From Desulfobacula sp. (GTDB lineage: Bacteria > Desulfobacterota > Desulfobacteria > Desulfobacterales > Desulfobacteraceae), in the NCBI GenBank assembly GCA_023701135.1, contig JAMPXP010000004.1, positions 124,001 through 188,000 of the forward strand: DNA of 64,000 nucleotides. The letters are read 5' to 3'. Positions 28,409 through 37,775 of the stretch are shown here, piece after piece (position 1 is the stretch's first letter; each line of letters starts with the position of its first letter). The translations under genes and the position numbers were made by a program. Below the pieces are notes generated by a model. That model saw nothing but the letters and a program-made list of their open reading frames with translations, did not search any database and was not told the origin of the DNA.

Positions 28409-31400
28409 GTTTCAATCCACGCTCCGCAGGAGGAGCGACCCAGGCATTGGTTCAGCTTTACAATTTTGAGATGGTTTCAATCCACGCTCCCGCGGGGGGA
28501 GCGACTTGGGCAAAATCAATCAGTGTTTCAAGTCCTACAGTTTCAATCCACGCTCCCGCGGGGGGAGCGACATCAATCACCAGTAAGTCGCATTCAGCCA
28601 ACTCTTGTTTCAATCCACGCTCCCGCGGGGGGAGCGACGCGGTCCTCAACCGTTACCGGCCCGGCATACCCGGTTTCAATCCACGCTCCCGCGGGGGGAG
28701 CGACTAGGACCCGAGACAATGCCGAAGGCTTTCCGAAGGTTTCAATCCACGCTCCCGCGGGGGGAGCGACTCATAATCCGGATGGCTTTATCCTGGATCT
28801 CAAGTTTCAATCCACGCTCCCGCGGGGGGAGCGACATTAAAAAGGTGGGAGAGTTTTGACAGAACGTATCGTTTCAATCCACGCTCCCGCGGGGGGGGCG
28901 ACCAAAATGTTCGATCAGCAGATCAATGGCGGTATTGTTTCAATCCACGCTCCCGCGGGGGGAGCGACGGGATTGTCTGAGAGGTAGGCGATTTGGGATG
29001 CGGTTTCAATCCACGCTCCCGCGGGGGGAGCGACTCAGCCATGCATTATTTGTTATGAATTGCCATCCGTTTCAATCCACGCTCCCGCGGGGGGAGCGAC
29101 AATTTTATTAACGATATCAAAAGGATTTTTTTATGTTTCAATCCACGCTCCCGCGGGGGGAGCGACAAATGATAAATTTGAACCAGGCATATAAAAACGC
29201 TGTTTCAATCCACGCTCCCGCGGGGGGAGCGACGCATATGACATCCCCTTAAACGGGGGGCACGTTGTTTCAATCCACGCTCCCGCGGGGGGAGCGACTA
29301 ATTACACCAACAATCTTTCCGACATATCCCACGTTTCAATCCACGCTCCCGCGGGGGGAGCGACAAAAGCCGGTATTGTTGGCGCTGTTTTATTCCTTGT
29401 TTCAATCCACGCTCCCGCGGGGGGAGCGACATAAAACGGCAAAGGAGATGTAGTGCCTGCACCGTTTCAATCCACGCTCCCGCGGGGGGAGCGACATGAG
29501 TGTGCCGCCGTATTGGTCAGGGTTACAAGTTTCAATCCACGCTCCCGCGGGGGGAGCGACTCATGCCATTATTACCATCAATGACCGGATGGTCCAGTTT
29601 CAATCCACGCTCCCGCGGGGGGAGCGACACGCCGTTGTTTGGTAGCCTTCACTTTCCAAGTCAGTTTCAATCCACGCTCCCGCGGGGGGAGCGACCACGG
29701 CATCGGTAAGGCCTATCCAGGGCGCCATGTTTCAATCCACGCTCCCGCGGGGGGAGCGACCATGCCTGATGCAGAACCAGCCCCGACACTAAAAGTTTCA
29801 ATCCACGCTCCCGCGGGGGGAGCGACTCAATCATATCCGTGATTGACAATGCCATGACCGGTTTCAATCCACGCTCCCGCGGGGGGAGCGACGAAGCAAA
29901 GATGTGGCAAGAATATTGGGTATAAGGTTTCAATCCACGCTCCCGCGGGGGGAGCGACAATCGTCTGTCATTGGCACTCCTTGTTTTAATGTGTTTCAAT
30001 CCACGCTCCCGCGGGGGGAGCGACTGCCCTCTTAGGGGCGTCAACCCTGGCCCATTCTGTTTCAATCCACGCTCCCGCGGGGGGAGCGACTGAGTTTTTC
30101 GATATATGAGAAAACAGCTTCTTGGTTTCAATCCACGCTCCCGCGGGGGGAGCGACTTTCCTTTTCAAAATCAGCCTGGGTTGTCCCCTGTTTCAATCCA
30201 CGCTCCCGCGGGGGGAGCGACAAGACGGCCATCTTATCCTTGGAAATGGACAAAGTTTCAATCCACGCTCCCGCGGGGGGAGCGACAATATGCGCGGCTG
30301 TTGTTGCCTGGGAAAACGTGTTTCAATCCACGCTCCCGCGGGGGGAGCGACATTTCACCGAGATCGGGAACCATGCAGAGTTCTTGTTTCAATCCACGCT
30401 CCCGCGGGGGGAGCGACCACCGCTGTCAGCATTGTTTCCCGGCGCGGGGTAGTTTCAATCCACGCTCCCGCGGGGGGAGCGACGCTGAGTAAGATTTTTT
30501 TTCACCCATTTGACCATGTTTCAATCCACGCTCCCGCGGGGGGAGCGACAAGCCTATATCCTGGCAATGCTCTGACAAGGCTGTGTTTCAATCCACGCTC
30601 CCGCGGGGGGAGCGACCCTGATTATGTTGTCACAATGCGGAAACCAGGGGTTTCAATCCACGCTCCCGCGGGGGGAGCGACATCGTTCTCAGCCCGTTTG
30701 CCGGGATCGGATCGGTTTCAATCCACGCTCCCGCGGGGGGAGCGACGACGGCCTTGAGCCAGGATCTGTCTTGCCAGAGCGGTTTCAATCCACGCTCCCG
30801 CGGGGGGAGCGACGGACACCTGCAAGGCCTTTGACCTGCGCCGCAGGTTTCAATCCACGCTCCCGCGGGGGGAGCGACTGAAATGGCTGGCCTTGAAAAG
30901 ATATCAGAAGAGTTTCAATCCACGCTCCCGCGGGGGGAGCGACGCAAGAGCCTAAAGGGGCTTCTTATCTCCGGGTTGTTTCAATCCACGCTCCCGCGGG
31001 GGGAGCGACACCTTTGCAGATGTGGCAGGCCCGGAACACCGCTGTTTCAATCCACGCTCCCGCGGGGGGAGCGACCCGGCTCCTATGGGAAAGACATCAA
31101 GGGAACCGGTTTCAATCCACGCTCCCGCGGGGGGAGCGACTATCGTTCTCAGCCCGTTTGCCGGGATCGGATCGGTTTCAATCCACGCTCCCGCGGGGGG
31201 AGCGACGCCGGTGTCTAAAAACTCAGAATATGGGATGTTGTTTCAATCCACGCTCCCGCGGGGGGAGCGACCCGCACTGTTCTGAGCTTTTGACCCCTTG
31301 ACCGTGGTTTCAATCCACGCTCCCGCGGGGGGAGCGACCTCATCCCCGAGCCAGACGTGTACCGCCTCATTGCGTTTCAATCCACGCTCCCGCGGGGGGA

Positions 31401-32001
31401 GCGACGCAAACCCCATCGAAAGATTTTTTAAAGATTCTTGTTTCAATCCACGCTCCCGCGGGGGGAGCGACGTGAGATGTTCCGGGCCTGCTACATCTGC
31501 AAGGGGTTTCAATCCACGCTCCCGCGGGGGGAGCGACCGGTTCCCGGGGTCAATGGGATATTCGGTTACGGCGTTTCAATCCACGCTCCCGCGGGGGGAG
31601 CGACCGTTTCATTTTTATATATTCTCCTTCAAAAAATTGTTTCAATCCACGCTCCCGCGGGGGGAGCGACCCCCTACTTCACAGTCCCAGGAGATACGGG
31701 CCTGGTTTCAATCCACGCTCCCGCGGGGGGAGCGACTTCGGGCCTGTCTTGACCCATTCGTACCCAACCAGTTTCAATCCACGCTCCCGCGGGGGGAGCG
31801 ACCAGTTTCAAGCCGGTGCTTTTTCAGTCGTGCAAGGTTTCAATCCACGCTCCCGCGGGGGGAGCGACCGGATCTTCGGCGTACTCCCACGGATGGACTT
31901 AGGGTTTCAATCCACGCTCCCGCGGGGGGAGCGACGGCATCTTTTGTGGCTGCTGAATCTTGGGAGCCTGTTTCAATCCACGCTCCCGCGGGGGGAGCGA
32001 C
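28409..32001 (-). CRISPR. Type I-C CRISPR array, 55 repeats and 54 spacers
   Basis: I counted 55 repeats of 32 bases at a 64-68 base period, with spacers of 33-36 bases. In minus-strand orientation the repeat begins GTCGCTCCCCCCGCGGGAGC and ends GTGGATTGAAAC, the type I-C class. The stem is CGCTCCC/GGGAGCG. Transcription should run on the minus strand from the leader at 32002-32233. The leader-distal repeat (28409-28439) is degenerate and 31 bases long. The repeat at 28871 has one substitution. One spacer is present twice (30682-30714 and 31141-31174) and two spacers (31010-31043 and 31472-31505) are near-complements of each other. The ORF-track proteins here (VSIHAPAGGAT, FQSTLPRGER) are translations of repeats, not genes. 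Confidence 0.98.
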
Positions 32002-32233
32002 TGTAATACACGTAAGCTTTTGATATCACATCTCTTTGACAACTCAAAGTGCGAACCCTATCGTTTTTTTTAAAAAGAACGTTCAGATTGTCAAAGAGCA
32101 ATACAACATATTTAATAATATTAATCGATTAACCCTGTTGCGAACCTGATGAACCTATTATCAATACAGACCAATCATATATACAGCATTGATCCGGTTT
32201 TGGATTAATGCCGGCTTCAGGTTCGCACATGGC
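32002..32233 (-). promoter_or_regulatory. CRISPR leader with paired inverted repeats
   Basis: This A+T-rich stretch between the cas2 stop and the first repeat is the expected leader. It contains two long-spaced perfect 11-bp inverted repeats: CTCTTTGACAA (32032) with TTGTCAAAGAG (32088), and TGCGAACCTGA (32139) with TCAGGTTCGCA (32217). A third TGCGAACC copy lies at 32050. These may be integration-host, Cas1-Cas2 or regulator sites, or RNA structure. No consensus -10/-35 pair is convincing. Confidence 0.75.
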
Positions 32234-32521
32234 TTAAACGATCAAAGGCCCTTCCAGATCAACGGCTTTTTTAGCCCCAATATGTTCAATCCTGTTTTTC
32301 CAGTTTGAACCCAGAAAATAAAACCTCAAACTGTCTGTTCCGGGAATTATTTCATCAATCAACCGCTGCCTGAGCACTGTCCATTGGGCAGGGTCCACAT
32401 TGCATTCAAAAACCGAAAACTGAACCCGCTGTCCATAATCCTTACAGGCCCTGGCAACGCGCCGCAGCCTTTTCTTGCCGTTTTCATTTATGGCAACATC
32501 ATAACTGACCAGCACCATCAT
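32234..32521 (-). CDS. cas2: CRISPR-associated endonuclease Cas2
   Basis: Cas2 (95 residues from the preferred start) is the dimeric scaffold that works with Cas1 in spacer integration. The conserved first strand is MVLVSYDVA, with the metal-binding aspartate. The GQRVQFSVFECNV segment is typical of the I-C form. The start is placed at the ATG at 32521, preceded by GGAGG. The track start at 32536 lies inside cas1. It is the last cas gene before the leader, as usual for type I-C. Confidence 0.95.
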   Translation of the reverse strand: MMVLVSYDVAINENGKKRLRRVARACKDYGQRVQFSVFECNVDPAQWTVLRQRLIDEIIPGTDSLRFYFLGSNWKNRIEHIGAKKAVDLEGPLIV

Positions 32522-32526
32522 GGGCC

Positions 32527-33558
32527 TTACCTCCAAAAAAAAGACGGATACCCGTCCAGGTCATTCCGCATATACCGGTTCATCAAGAGGGCCTGAATAT
32601 AAAAAAGCTGCCCGATCATCACCTTTTCATCAATAAATGGATGCAGGATCTCATCCTGCTTTCTTTTCTGATAGGCCATCAAAACCTTTTTCCTGCCCTC
32701 GTCTTGCATATAGACGGCCATGGAATCCTTTCTAAAAAAATCCTTCCGGGTCACCTGGCCCAGATTGATCAGGGTCAGGGCCAGACGGTCCGCAAGAAAG
32801 GGCCGGAATTCCTCCATCATATCCAGGGCAAGGCCCGGCCGCCCCGGCCTGTCCCGGTGAAGGAATCCCACCGCCGGGTCAAGACCCACACATTCAAGCG
32901 CTGACCGGACATCATGCATAAGAATCGTATAGAGAAAGGACAACAGGCAATTGACCTCATCCAGCGGTGGCCGTCTGTTTCGGCCGTTGAATGAAAAATC
33001 CTCTTTCTGGGAGGTGATCAGATGATCAAAGACGCTGAAATAATTTGCCGCCGCATCCCCTTCAATCCCGCGGATCACGTTCAGCGGCAGGGTCTCTGAA
33101 ATCTCCTTCAGTGTCCGGCCCAACCTTTTCACAACCTGCTCCACAGGGTCGGCAGCAATTTTATCCCCATGGTCCCGGAGCGACCGCTGTAGTACCTTCC
33201 GGCAGTTTGATATTTTGGCCGACAGGATGGAAGCGGCTATTTCCGATGACATATCTTCCTGGTCCGCCCGCCGGTACTGTTCGCGGCGGACAAGGACATT
33301 CCCCGAAACCGGCCCCTTGATCCGCGCCAGAAACCGCCCATATTGGGTCAGAAAGCTCACGGCAACATCCTTTTCAGCGCAGAACCCCATGAGAAAAGGG
33401 CTCATCATCACATTGCCAAAACAAACGATCCCGGAAACGGTATGGATCGGAAGGCGGAGCTTCGCCTCCCTTTCCACCGAGACCACGATGGTTTCTCCTT
33501 CCTTGGAAAGATAGCTGCCCTGGGTGGTCACAAAGAGGGTGTTTAAAAGTTTTTTCAT
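32527..33558 (-). CDS. cas1: CRISPR-associated integrase Cas1 (type I-C)
   Basis: Cas1 (343 residues) integrates new spacers at the leader end. Catalytic residues are visible in order: the glutamate of LDEVNCLLSFLY, the histidine of VGFLHRDRPGRPGLALD and the aspartate/glutamates of LALDMMEEFRP. The N-terminal beta domain (LFVTTQGSYLSKEGETIVV) is intact. The gene abuts cas4 with no gap and is followed after 5 bases by the preferred cas2 start. Together these form the adaptation module. Confidence 0.97.
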   Translation of the reverse strand: MKKLLNTLFVTTQGSYLSKEGETIVVSVEREAKLRLPIHTVSGIVCFGNVMMSPFLMGFCAEKDVAVSFLTQYGRFLARIKGPVSGNVLVRREQYRRADQEDMSSEIAASILSAKISNCRKVLQRSLRDHGDKIAADPVEQVVKRLGRTLKEISETLPLNVIRGIEGDAAANYFSVFDHLITSQKEDFSFNGRNRRPPLDEVNCLLSFLYTILMHDVRSALECVGLDPAVGFLHRDRPGRPGLALDMMEEFRPFLADRLALTLINLGQVTRKDFFRKDSMAVYMQDEGRKKVLMAYQKRKQDEILHPFIDEKVMIGQLFYIQALLMNRYMRNDLDGYPSFFWR

Positions 33559-34188
33559 TTATTCCATCATCTTTTTCAAATAGGTCTTCACCGACTTGCT
33601 CTGACAGACACGGGGCATGCAGAAATCCAGAAACGAACAGCTTTCACATTTTTTATCATAGACCGGTTCCGGCGTTATTCTGTCCCGGATCATGACTTGC
33701 AGCCGCCGGGCCGTATCCATGGTTTCCGCCCTGAGTTCAGGCGTCAATAAAACCTGCTGCCGCCTGCGTGTTTTTCCGTAAAACAAAGCCCCCTCCGGAA
33801 TCCGGGTGTGATACATTTCCTCAAGACACAGGGCCTGGGCGCAGAGCTGGACCTTATCACTATTGTCTTGCTTGGGTTTTCCCCGTTTATACTCCACCGG
33901 ATAAGGGGCCCATGTCCCGGCCGCCTTATCCGTCAGATGAAATTCCACCACATCGGCCTGGCCCACCAGCCCCAATTCATGACAGACAAGATGAAGCCCA
34001 TATTCGATCCGGACCGATCCCCGGTCCCGTTCACCACCCTTGTCCACCCGTTCATGCATCACCCTGCCCTCGGCCGTGAATTTATTTTCAAACCACTGCC
34101 GCTCCACATGGATGAGAGCGCACTGCCTGGGGCAGAAAAGGTAGTGCTGGAGGGCGGAGAGGGGGAGAAGATCAGGCTCCTCTATCAT
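33559..34188 (-). CDS. cas4: Cas4 nuclease (RecB-like, iron-sulfur)
   Basis: Cas4 (209 residues) trims prespacers and selects the PAM. The RecB-type core has EYKRGKPK, and the iron-sulfur cysteines are split between the N terminus (FCPRQCALIHVERQWFENK) and the C terminus (KKCESCSFLDFCMPRVC). The gene lies between cas7 and cas1, the standard type I-C position, directly abutting cas1. Its presence suggests PAM-controlled adaptation, consistent with two same-edge spacers in the array. Confidence 0.95.
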   Translation of the reverse strand: MIEEPDLLPLSALQHYLFCPRQCALIHVERQWFENKFTAEGRVMHERVDKGGERDRGSVRIEYGLHLVCHELGLVGQADVVEFHLTDKAAGTWAPYPVEYKRGKPKQDNSDKVQLCAQALCLEEMYHTRIPEGALFYGKTRRRQQVLLTPELRAETMDTARRLQVMIRDRITPEPVYDKKCESCSFLDFCMPRVCQSKSVKTYLKKMME

Positions 34189-34202
34189 GATATGTCATCC
34201 CA

Positions 34203-35297
34203 TTATTCTTTCTCAATGGAAATGCCCAAAGGCAATTTATCTTTATCGATATTAAACCAATAATCGCCAAAGCTTCGAGCCGGTTTGGTTTCATCTTTCC
34301 GTTTGATTGATATAAGGTCAAACAAGGAATGGGCAGATGCATTTCCAAGTGCAGAATCATGCTTAAAGACAACAAGTCTCTGGGTTGACATCAGCCCCCG
34401 TGCGGCAGACCGGTCATGCTCAAACATATTGGTCAATGAACTCCAAAGCAAGGAAAGATCATTTTCATTAAAACCTGTCTGGGCTGCCAGATGGGGAGAA
34501 ATGAACCCATAGGCAACATAAACGCCATAAGGCACGGTATTTTTCCGGCCCATGGTCCGGTTGTCGCCTTGCTGCTTTTCCGCTTCAGCCTCTGTGGCAA
34601 CAGCCATACGGGTAATGGAGTGTTCCAGGGTCACAACCGGCTCCACAGAGCGGCCAAAGGTCATCTGGACAGGACCACGGACTTGGCCGCAGTTTGGCGC
34701 TGATTTCAGCGAAAGAACCGCCCCGAATGTCCGTATATCAAAATATTTTTTGCACATTTTCTGACGGCCTTGAATAGTTTCATCAGAAGTTGGCTTGCGA
34801 GGCTTGGCGTCTTTCAATGCGGCACTAATAAGTTTAGAAGTTTCTTTACTGAGTTTTTCTTCTTTCACCCATTCTTTGATCATTTTTTTATCGGCATCTG
34901 CTGCGACAATAAGCACTCCGCCATCTTCATCTTCATTTTCAATATAAGAAAGCCCTTCGGGTAAAGTAAGTTCATTAAATATTTCCATCATGTTTTGCGG
35001 AATGAGTTTGCGAGATTCTTCGCCAGTATCAATTCCAAGCTCTTTAAAAACTTCAAAATGCGCCCGGCCAAGGACAGCTTTTTCCTTAATATAAATATCA
35101 TTATTTCCAACAGCCTCATTGGTTATTTGAACATAATTTCGAACTTTCCGTTTAAGGCAAACATCAGTAACCAGTCCATGCCCTGTCTCCGGATCAATAC
35201 GGGGAAGGTTGCCAGCATCTGGATCACCGTTTGGATTTCCATCTTTCACGTCAAAAACAAGTGCAAAATCATATCTATTGCTTATCGGGTTGTTCAT
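34203..35297 (-). CDS. cas7: Cas7c (Csd2) Cascade backbone protein
   Basis: This 364-residue type I-C Cas7 polymerises along the crRNA to form the Cascade backbone. The N-terminal family signature is [39 protein letters not shown] and [16 protein letters not shown] are further Csd2 motifs. It follows cas8c by about 43 bases and precedes cas4 by 14. Its A+T content is somewhat higher than that of the chemotaxis genes, consistent with horizontal transfer of the cassette. Confidence 0.96.
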   Translation of the reverse strand: MNNPISNRYDFALVFDVKDGNPNGDPDAGNLPRIDPETGHGLVTDVCLKRKVRNYVQITNEAVGNNDIYIKEKAVLGRAHFEVFKELGIDTGEESRKLIPQNMMEIFNELTLPEGLSYIENEDEDGGVLIVAADADKKMIKEWVKEEKLSKETSKLISAALKDAKPRKPTSDETIQGRQKMCKKYFDIRTFGAVLSLKSAPNCGQVRGPVQMTFGRSVEPVVTLEHSITRMAVATEAEAEKQQGDNRTMGRKNTVPYGVYVAYGFISPHLAAQTGFNENDLSLLWSSLTNMFEHDRSAARGLMSTQRLVVFKHDSALGNASAHSLFDLISIKRKDETKPARSFGDYWFNIDKDKLPLGISIEKE

Positions 35298-35340
35298 GCT
35301 TGACTCCTTATATATTTATTATTCTGTTAATCTTTAAGTT

Positions 35341-37059
35341 TCAGGAAAAAAACTTTTGCATCTGGTGATAATAACCAACTGCAAAACGGCCTTGATCATC
35401 AATTGTTAAGTGTGAAGGAAATGATGTTTCTGCCTCTACTCCATCGATAATCTGCGATAATAGTTTTTCAAAGAAGATTTTACGTCCTTTATTATCAAGT
35501 TTTGAAAGATGATGATTTTTCAATCTCATCAAATTTCCGAATACTGTGCTTGGTGTTCCTGAGGCTGCCCCATAGAAACGGTCACGAATAGTAGCGTTGA
35601 TTCCAGGGTTGGCCTCCTGCTGGATTTTCTCAAGCGTGGCAAAAAGCCTCCCCAGCCTATACCCTATGTTTGTATTATTTTCATCCAAACTCATATTAAG
35701 TTCCTCCTTGATTTGTTGGTTTTTAAACCGGGTTGATCTGTTTATACAAGCTTTGATCAAGGCTGCGCGAGGATATGTGACTTCATGCTCTGCCCGGATA
35801 CGTCGAATAGTTGCCTGTAATAATGTGTTTGGGTATGGCAAGCCTTGAAGAATCGCTCGTATAGTTTCACCTGCAAGATTTGGAGGGATGTTATCTGCTT
35901 TTCCCTGAACCGCTATGGAAACCAAAAGCCGAAAAAGAGATAGAACATTCTTATCCCTTGGACTATGAACAATGCTTACGTCTTTAAAATGTTGGCTGAT
36001 CTTTTGGGATATACCAGACACAGTATCAATGATCCAAAAACGGATTGATATCCTTGAGGAATTTGGAGAAAGACCAAGAACATAAAACTTTTTTTTATCA
36101 TTGTTATTGTTCAGATATGTTCCATTTTCAATCGACTTGAAAAGGCTTTCAACAGCTTTAACACCTTGGTCAGGGTCATCTTCTGGCGGCTCTCCAAATA
36201 TATCAGGGAGTTGCTTTTCAAGTTCACAGTCTTTTTCACTCCAAAATACCATAGTTGCGTCTCCGGCCAGCATCCGTTGAGTAGAGTCTATTGAAAGAAG
36301 ATGATTCAAGGCTGTGGTGTATGCGAAAGCTGCTAAGCGCCCAATTGGAGAATTATAATTTTTCTCTTTCCCATATGATCGAAATGATTCTAAATTGAAC
36401 GCTACGAGAGAACGTTCGGCTTTTTGGTCATTTCCATATATTCCTTTGATGGGAGCTTCTAATCTAACAATCTCATCGTTGTTACCTGTAACCAGGCATG
36501 TTCCATTAACAGAATCGGGACGCTTTTTTGTGTTGATTATTTCGCGTATTTCAGGATCGTTGGTAATAGGGCCAACACCTTGAAATGATATGAGAAGGTT
36601 TTTATTAATTGATAACGCCTCTTTCCAAACCACATCTTTCTTTAAACTTTCACGGTGATCTGTCTTGGCAAATTTTAATGCTGCCATAATTTTTTTATGT
36701 TCTTGCCCGAGTTTTGATATTTGTTGTTGAAAAGCTAAATGCTGTTCATGTACCCTTTCAGGGTCTGGGTTCGGTTTGCTTTTAGTTGGGACCGGGATTC
36801 CAAATACATACTCGATATTTTCCCAGAAAAGATTAGATTTAATTCCATTACCCTTCTTTTCACCAAGTGAAGGCACAAGATACATATGCCCTCGCTTTGA
36901 CTTTCCCTCCCTTGTGTCTTGGATCGAGCAAAAATTACCATTTTCAGAAATTATTACAAGAAAGGGGATTTCTTTCCATTCCCAACCGTAAGGAGCAATT
37001 CCAGATTTAGGATCAGCCGTTTTTCGATGATAGTATTCCTCGAGTGATTGAAGTATCAT
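35341..37059 (-). CDS. cas8c: Cas8c (Csd1) large Cascade subunit
   Basis: This 572-residue protein is the type I-C large subunit that recognises the PAM and recruits Cas3. It starts MILQSLEEYYHRK, typical of Csd1, and ends with the helical tail that in I-C systems can also be made separately as Cas11c from an internal start. A candidate internal ATG occurs at MSLDENNTNIGYRLGRLFATLEK, near residue 451, preceded by a GGAGG-type site. The start overlaps the cas5 stop by 4 bases. Confidence 0.94.
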   Translation of the reverse strand: MILQSLEEYYHRKTADPKSGIAPYGWEWKEIPFLVIISENGNFCSIQDTREGKSKRGHMYLVPSLGEKKGNGIKSNLFWENIEYVFGIPVPTKSKPNPDPERVHEQHLAFQQQISKLGQEHKKIMAALKFAKTDHRESLKKDVVWKEALSINKNLLISFQGVGPITNDPEIREIINTKKRPDSVNGTCLVTGNNDEIVRLEAPIKGIYGNDQKAERSLVAFNLESFRSYGKEKNYNSPIGRLAAFAYTTALNHLLSIDSTQRMLAGDATMVFWSEKDCELEKQLPDIFGEPPEDDPDQGVKAVESLFKSIENGTYLNNNNDKKKFYVLGLSPNSSRISIRFWIIDTVSGISQKISQHFKDVSIVHSPRDKNVLSLFRLLVSIAVQGKADNIPPNLAGETIRAILQGLPYPNTLLQATIRRIRAEHEVTYPRAALIKACINRSTRFKNQQIKEELNMSLDENNTNIGYRLGRLFATLEKIQQEANPGINATIRDRFYGAASGTPSTVFGNLMRLKNHHLSKLDNKGRKIFFEKLLSQIIDGVEAETSFPSHLTIDDQGRFAVGYYHQMQKFFS

Positions 37060-37754
37060 CCCCTCACCTCCCCAGTATTAGTTCGATCCGGCACATAGAT
37101 CACACCGCTTTTTAACTCCGGCCTGAAAAACATGGGTTTGATATCCTCTAGGTCGGAAAAATCCATATCATAGAGCATCCAGCCAAGATCCCGGTTTTCA
37201 TTGATGGGGGTTGCCGGTTCAATTTGAGGATTTACCAAACGGAAATGAGCAGAAAATTCCCGGCAGCCCAGGTAGGGCTGATTGAAACACTGGCCTTTCT
37301 TTGCCCGCCGTTCAAACATGGCTGCGTATTTGGCCTGGGTTTCATCTTCCCGAATCTTTTCTTCTTCGTTATTCTCCAGATATTCCGGTACAGGATTAAA
37401 AACCTTGCTACGCATTTCAAGCGGAATGAATTCAAATTCGGCAAAAAGCCTGTACTTAACATCACGCAAAAAAAGCCCGGCCCTTTGCTGCCTGTCATCT
37501 TCAATAAAAATTTGTTTTTTCCCTATTGATGCTTTTGAATGAACTTCATTCCGCCTTACAGAAATCCATCGAATGGGCGAAAGCACTTCGATTCGTTTTA
37601 TTTGCCAGAAGATGGCAGGTTTCCAAAGGATGGCATCGAAAATGGCGCGGGCGGCTGATGGGGTTATCACATCATAGCTGACCCGCTCCACCTTCATTTC
37701 CGGTCGGGTGAAGCAGGCATAGGGCCCGCTCACCTCCAAGCAAAATCCTTTCAT
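37056..37754 (-). CDS. cas5c: Cas5c (Csd5-type) pre-crRNA endonuclease
   Basis: In type I-C, Cas5 replaces Cas6 and cuts the pre-crRNA at the repeat hairpin. This 232-residue copy has the expected N terminus (FCLEVSGPYACFTRPEMKVERVSYDVITPSAARAI) and the FEFIPLEMRSK and CREFSAHFRLV segments. No cas6 gene is present, which fits this role. It overlaps cas8c by 4 bases and follows cas3 by 21 bases. Confidence 0.95.
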   Translation of the reverse strand: MKGFCLEVSGPYACFTRPEMKVERVSYDVITPSAARAIFDAILWKPAIFWQIKRIEVLSPIRWISVRRNEVHSKASIGKKQIFIEDDRQQRAGLFLRDVKYRLFAEFEFIPLEMRSKVFNPVPEYLENNEEEKIREDETQAKYAAMFERRAKKGQCFNQPYLGCREFSAHFRLVNPQIEPATPINENRDLGWMLYDMDFSDLEDIKPMFFRPELKSGVIYVPDRTNTGEVRG

Positions 37755-37775
37755 GGTTCACCTCTCTTTGTTTTA

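Noticed and set aside
28229-32023. Many plus and minus ORFs inside the CRISPR array (VSIHAPAGGAT, FQSTLPRGER, LPPRERGLK repeats)
   Set aside because: They are translations of the 32-base repeat in different frames, well-known false proteins.
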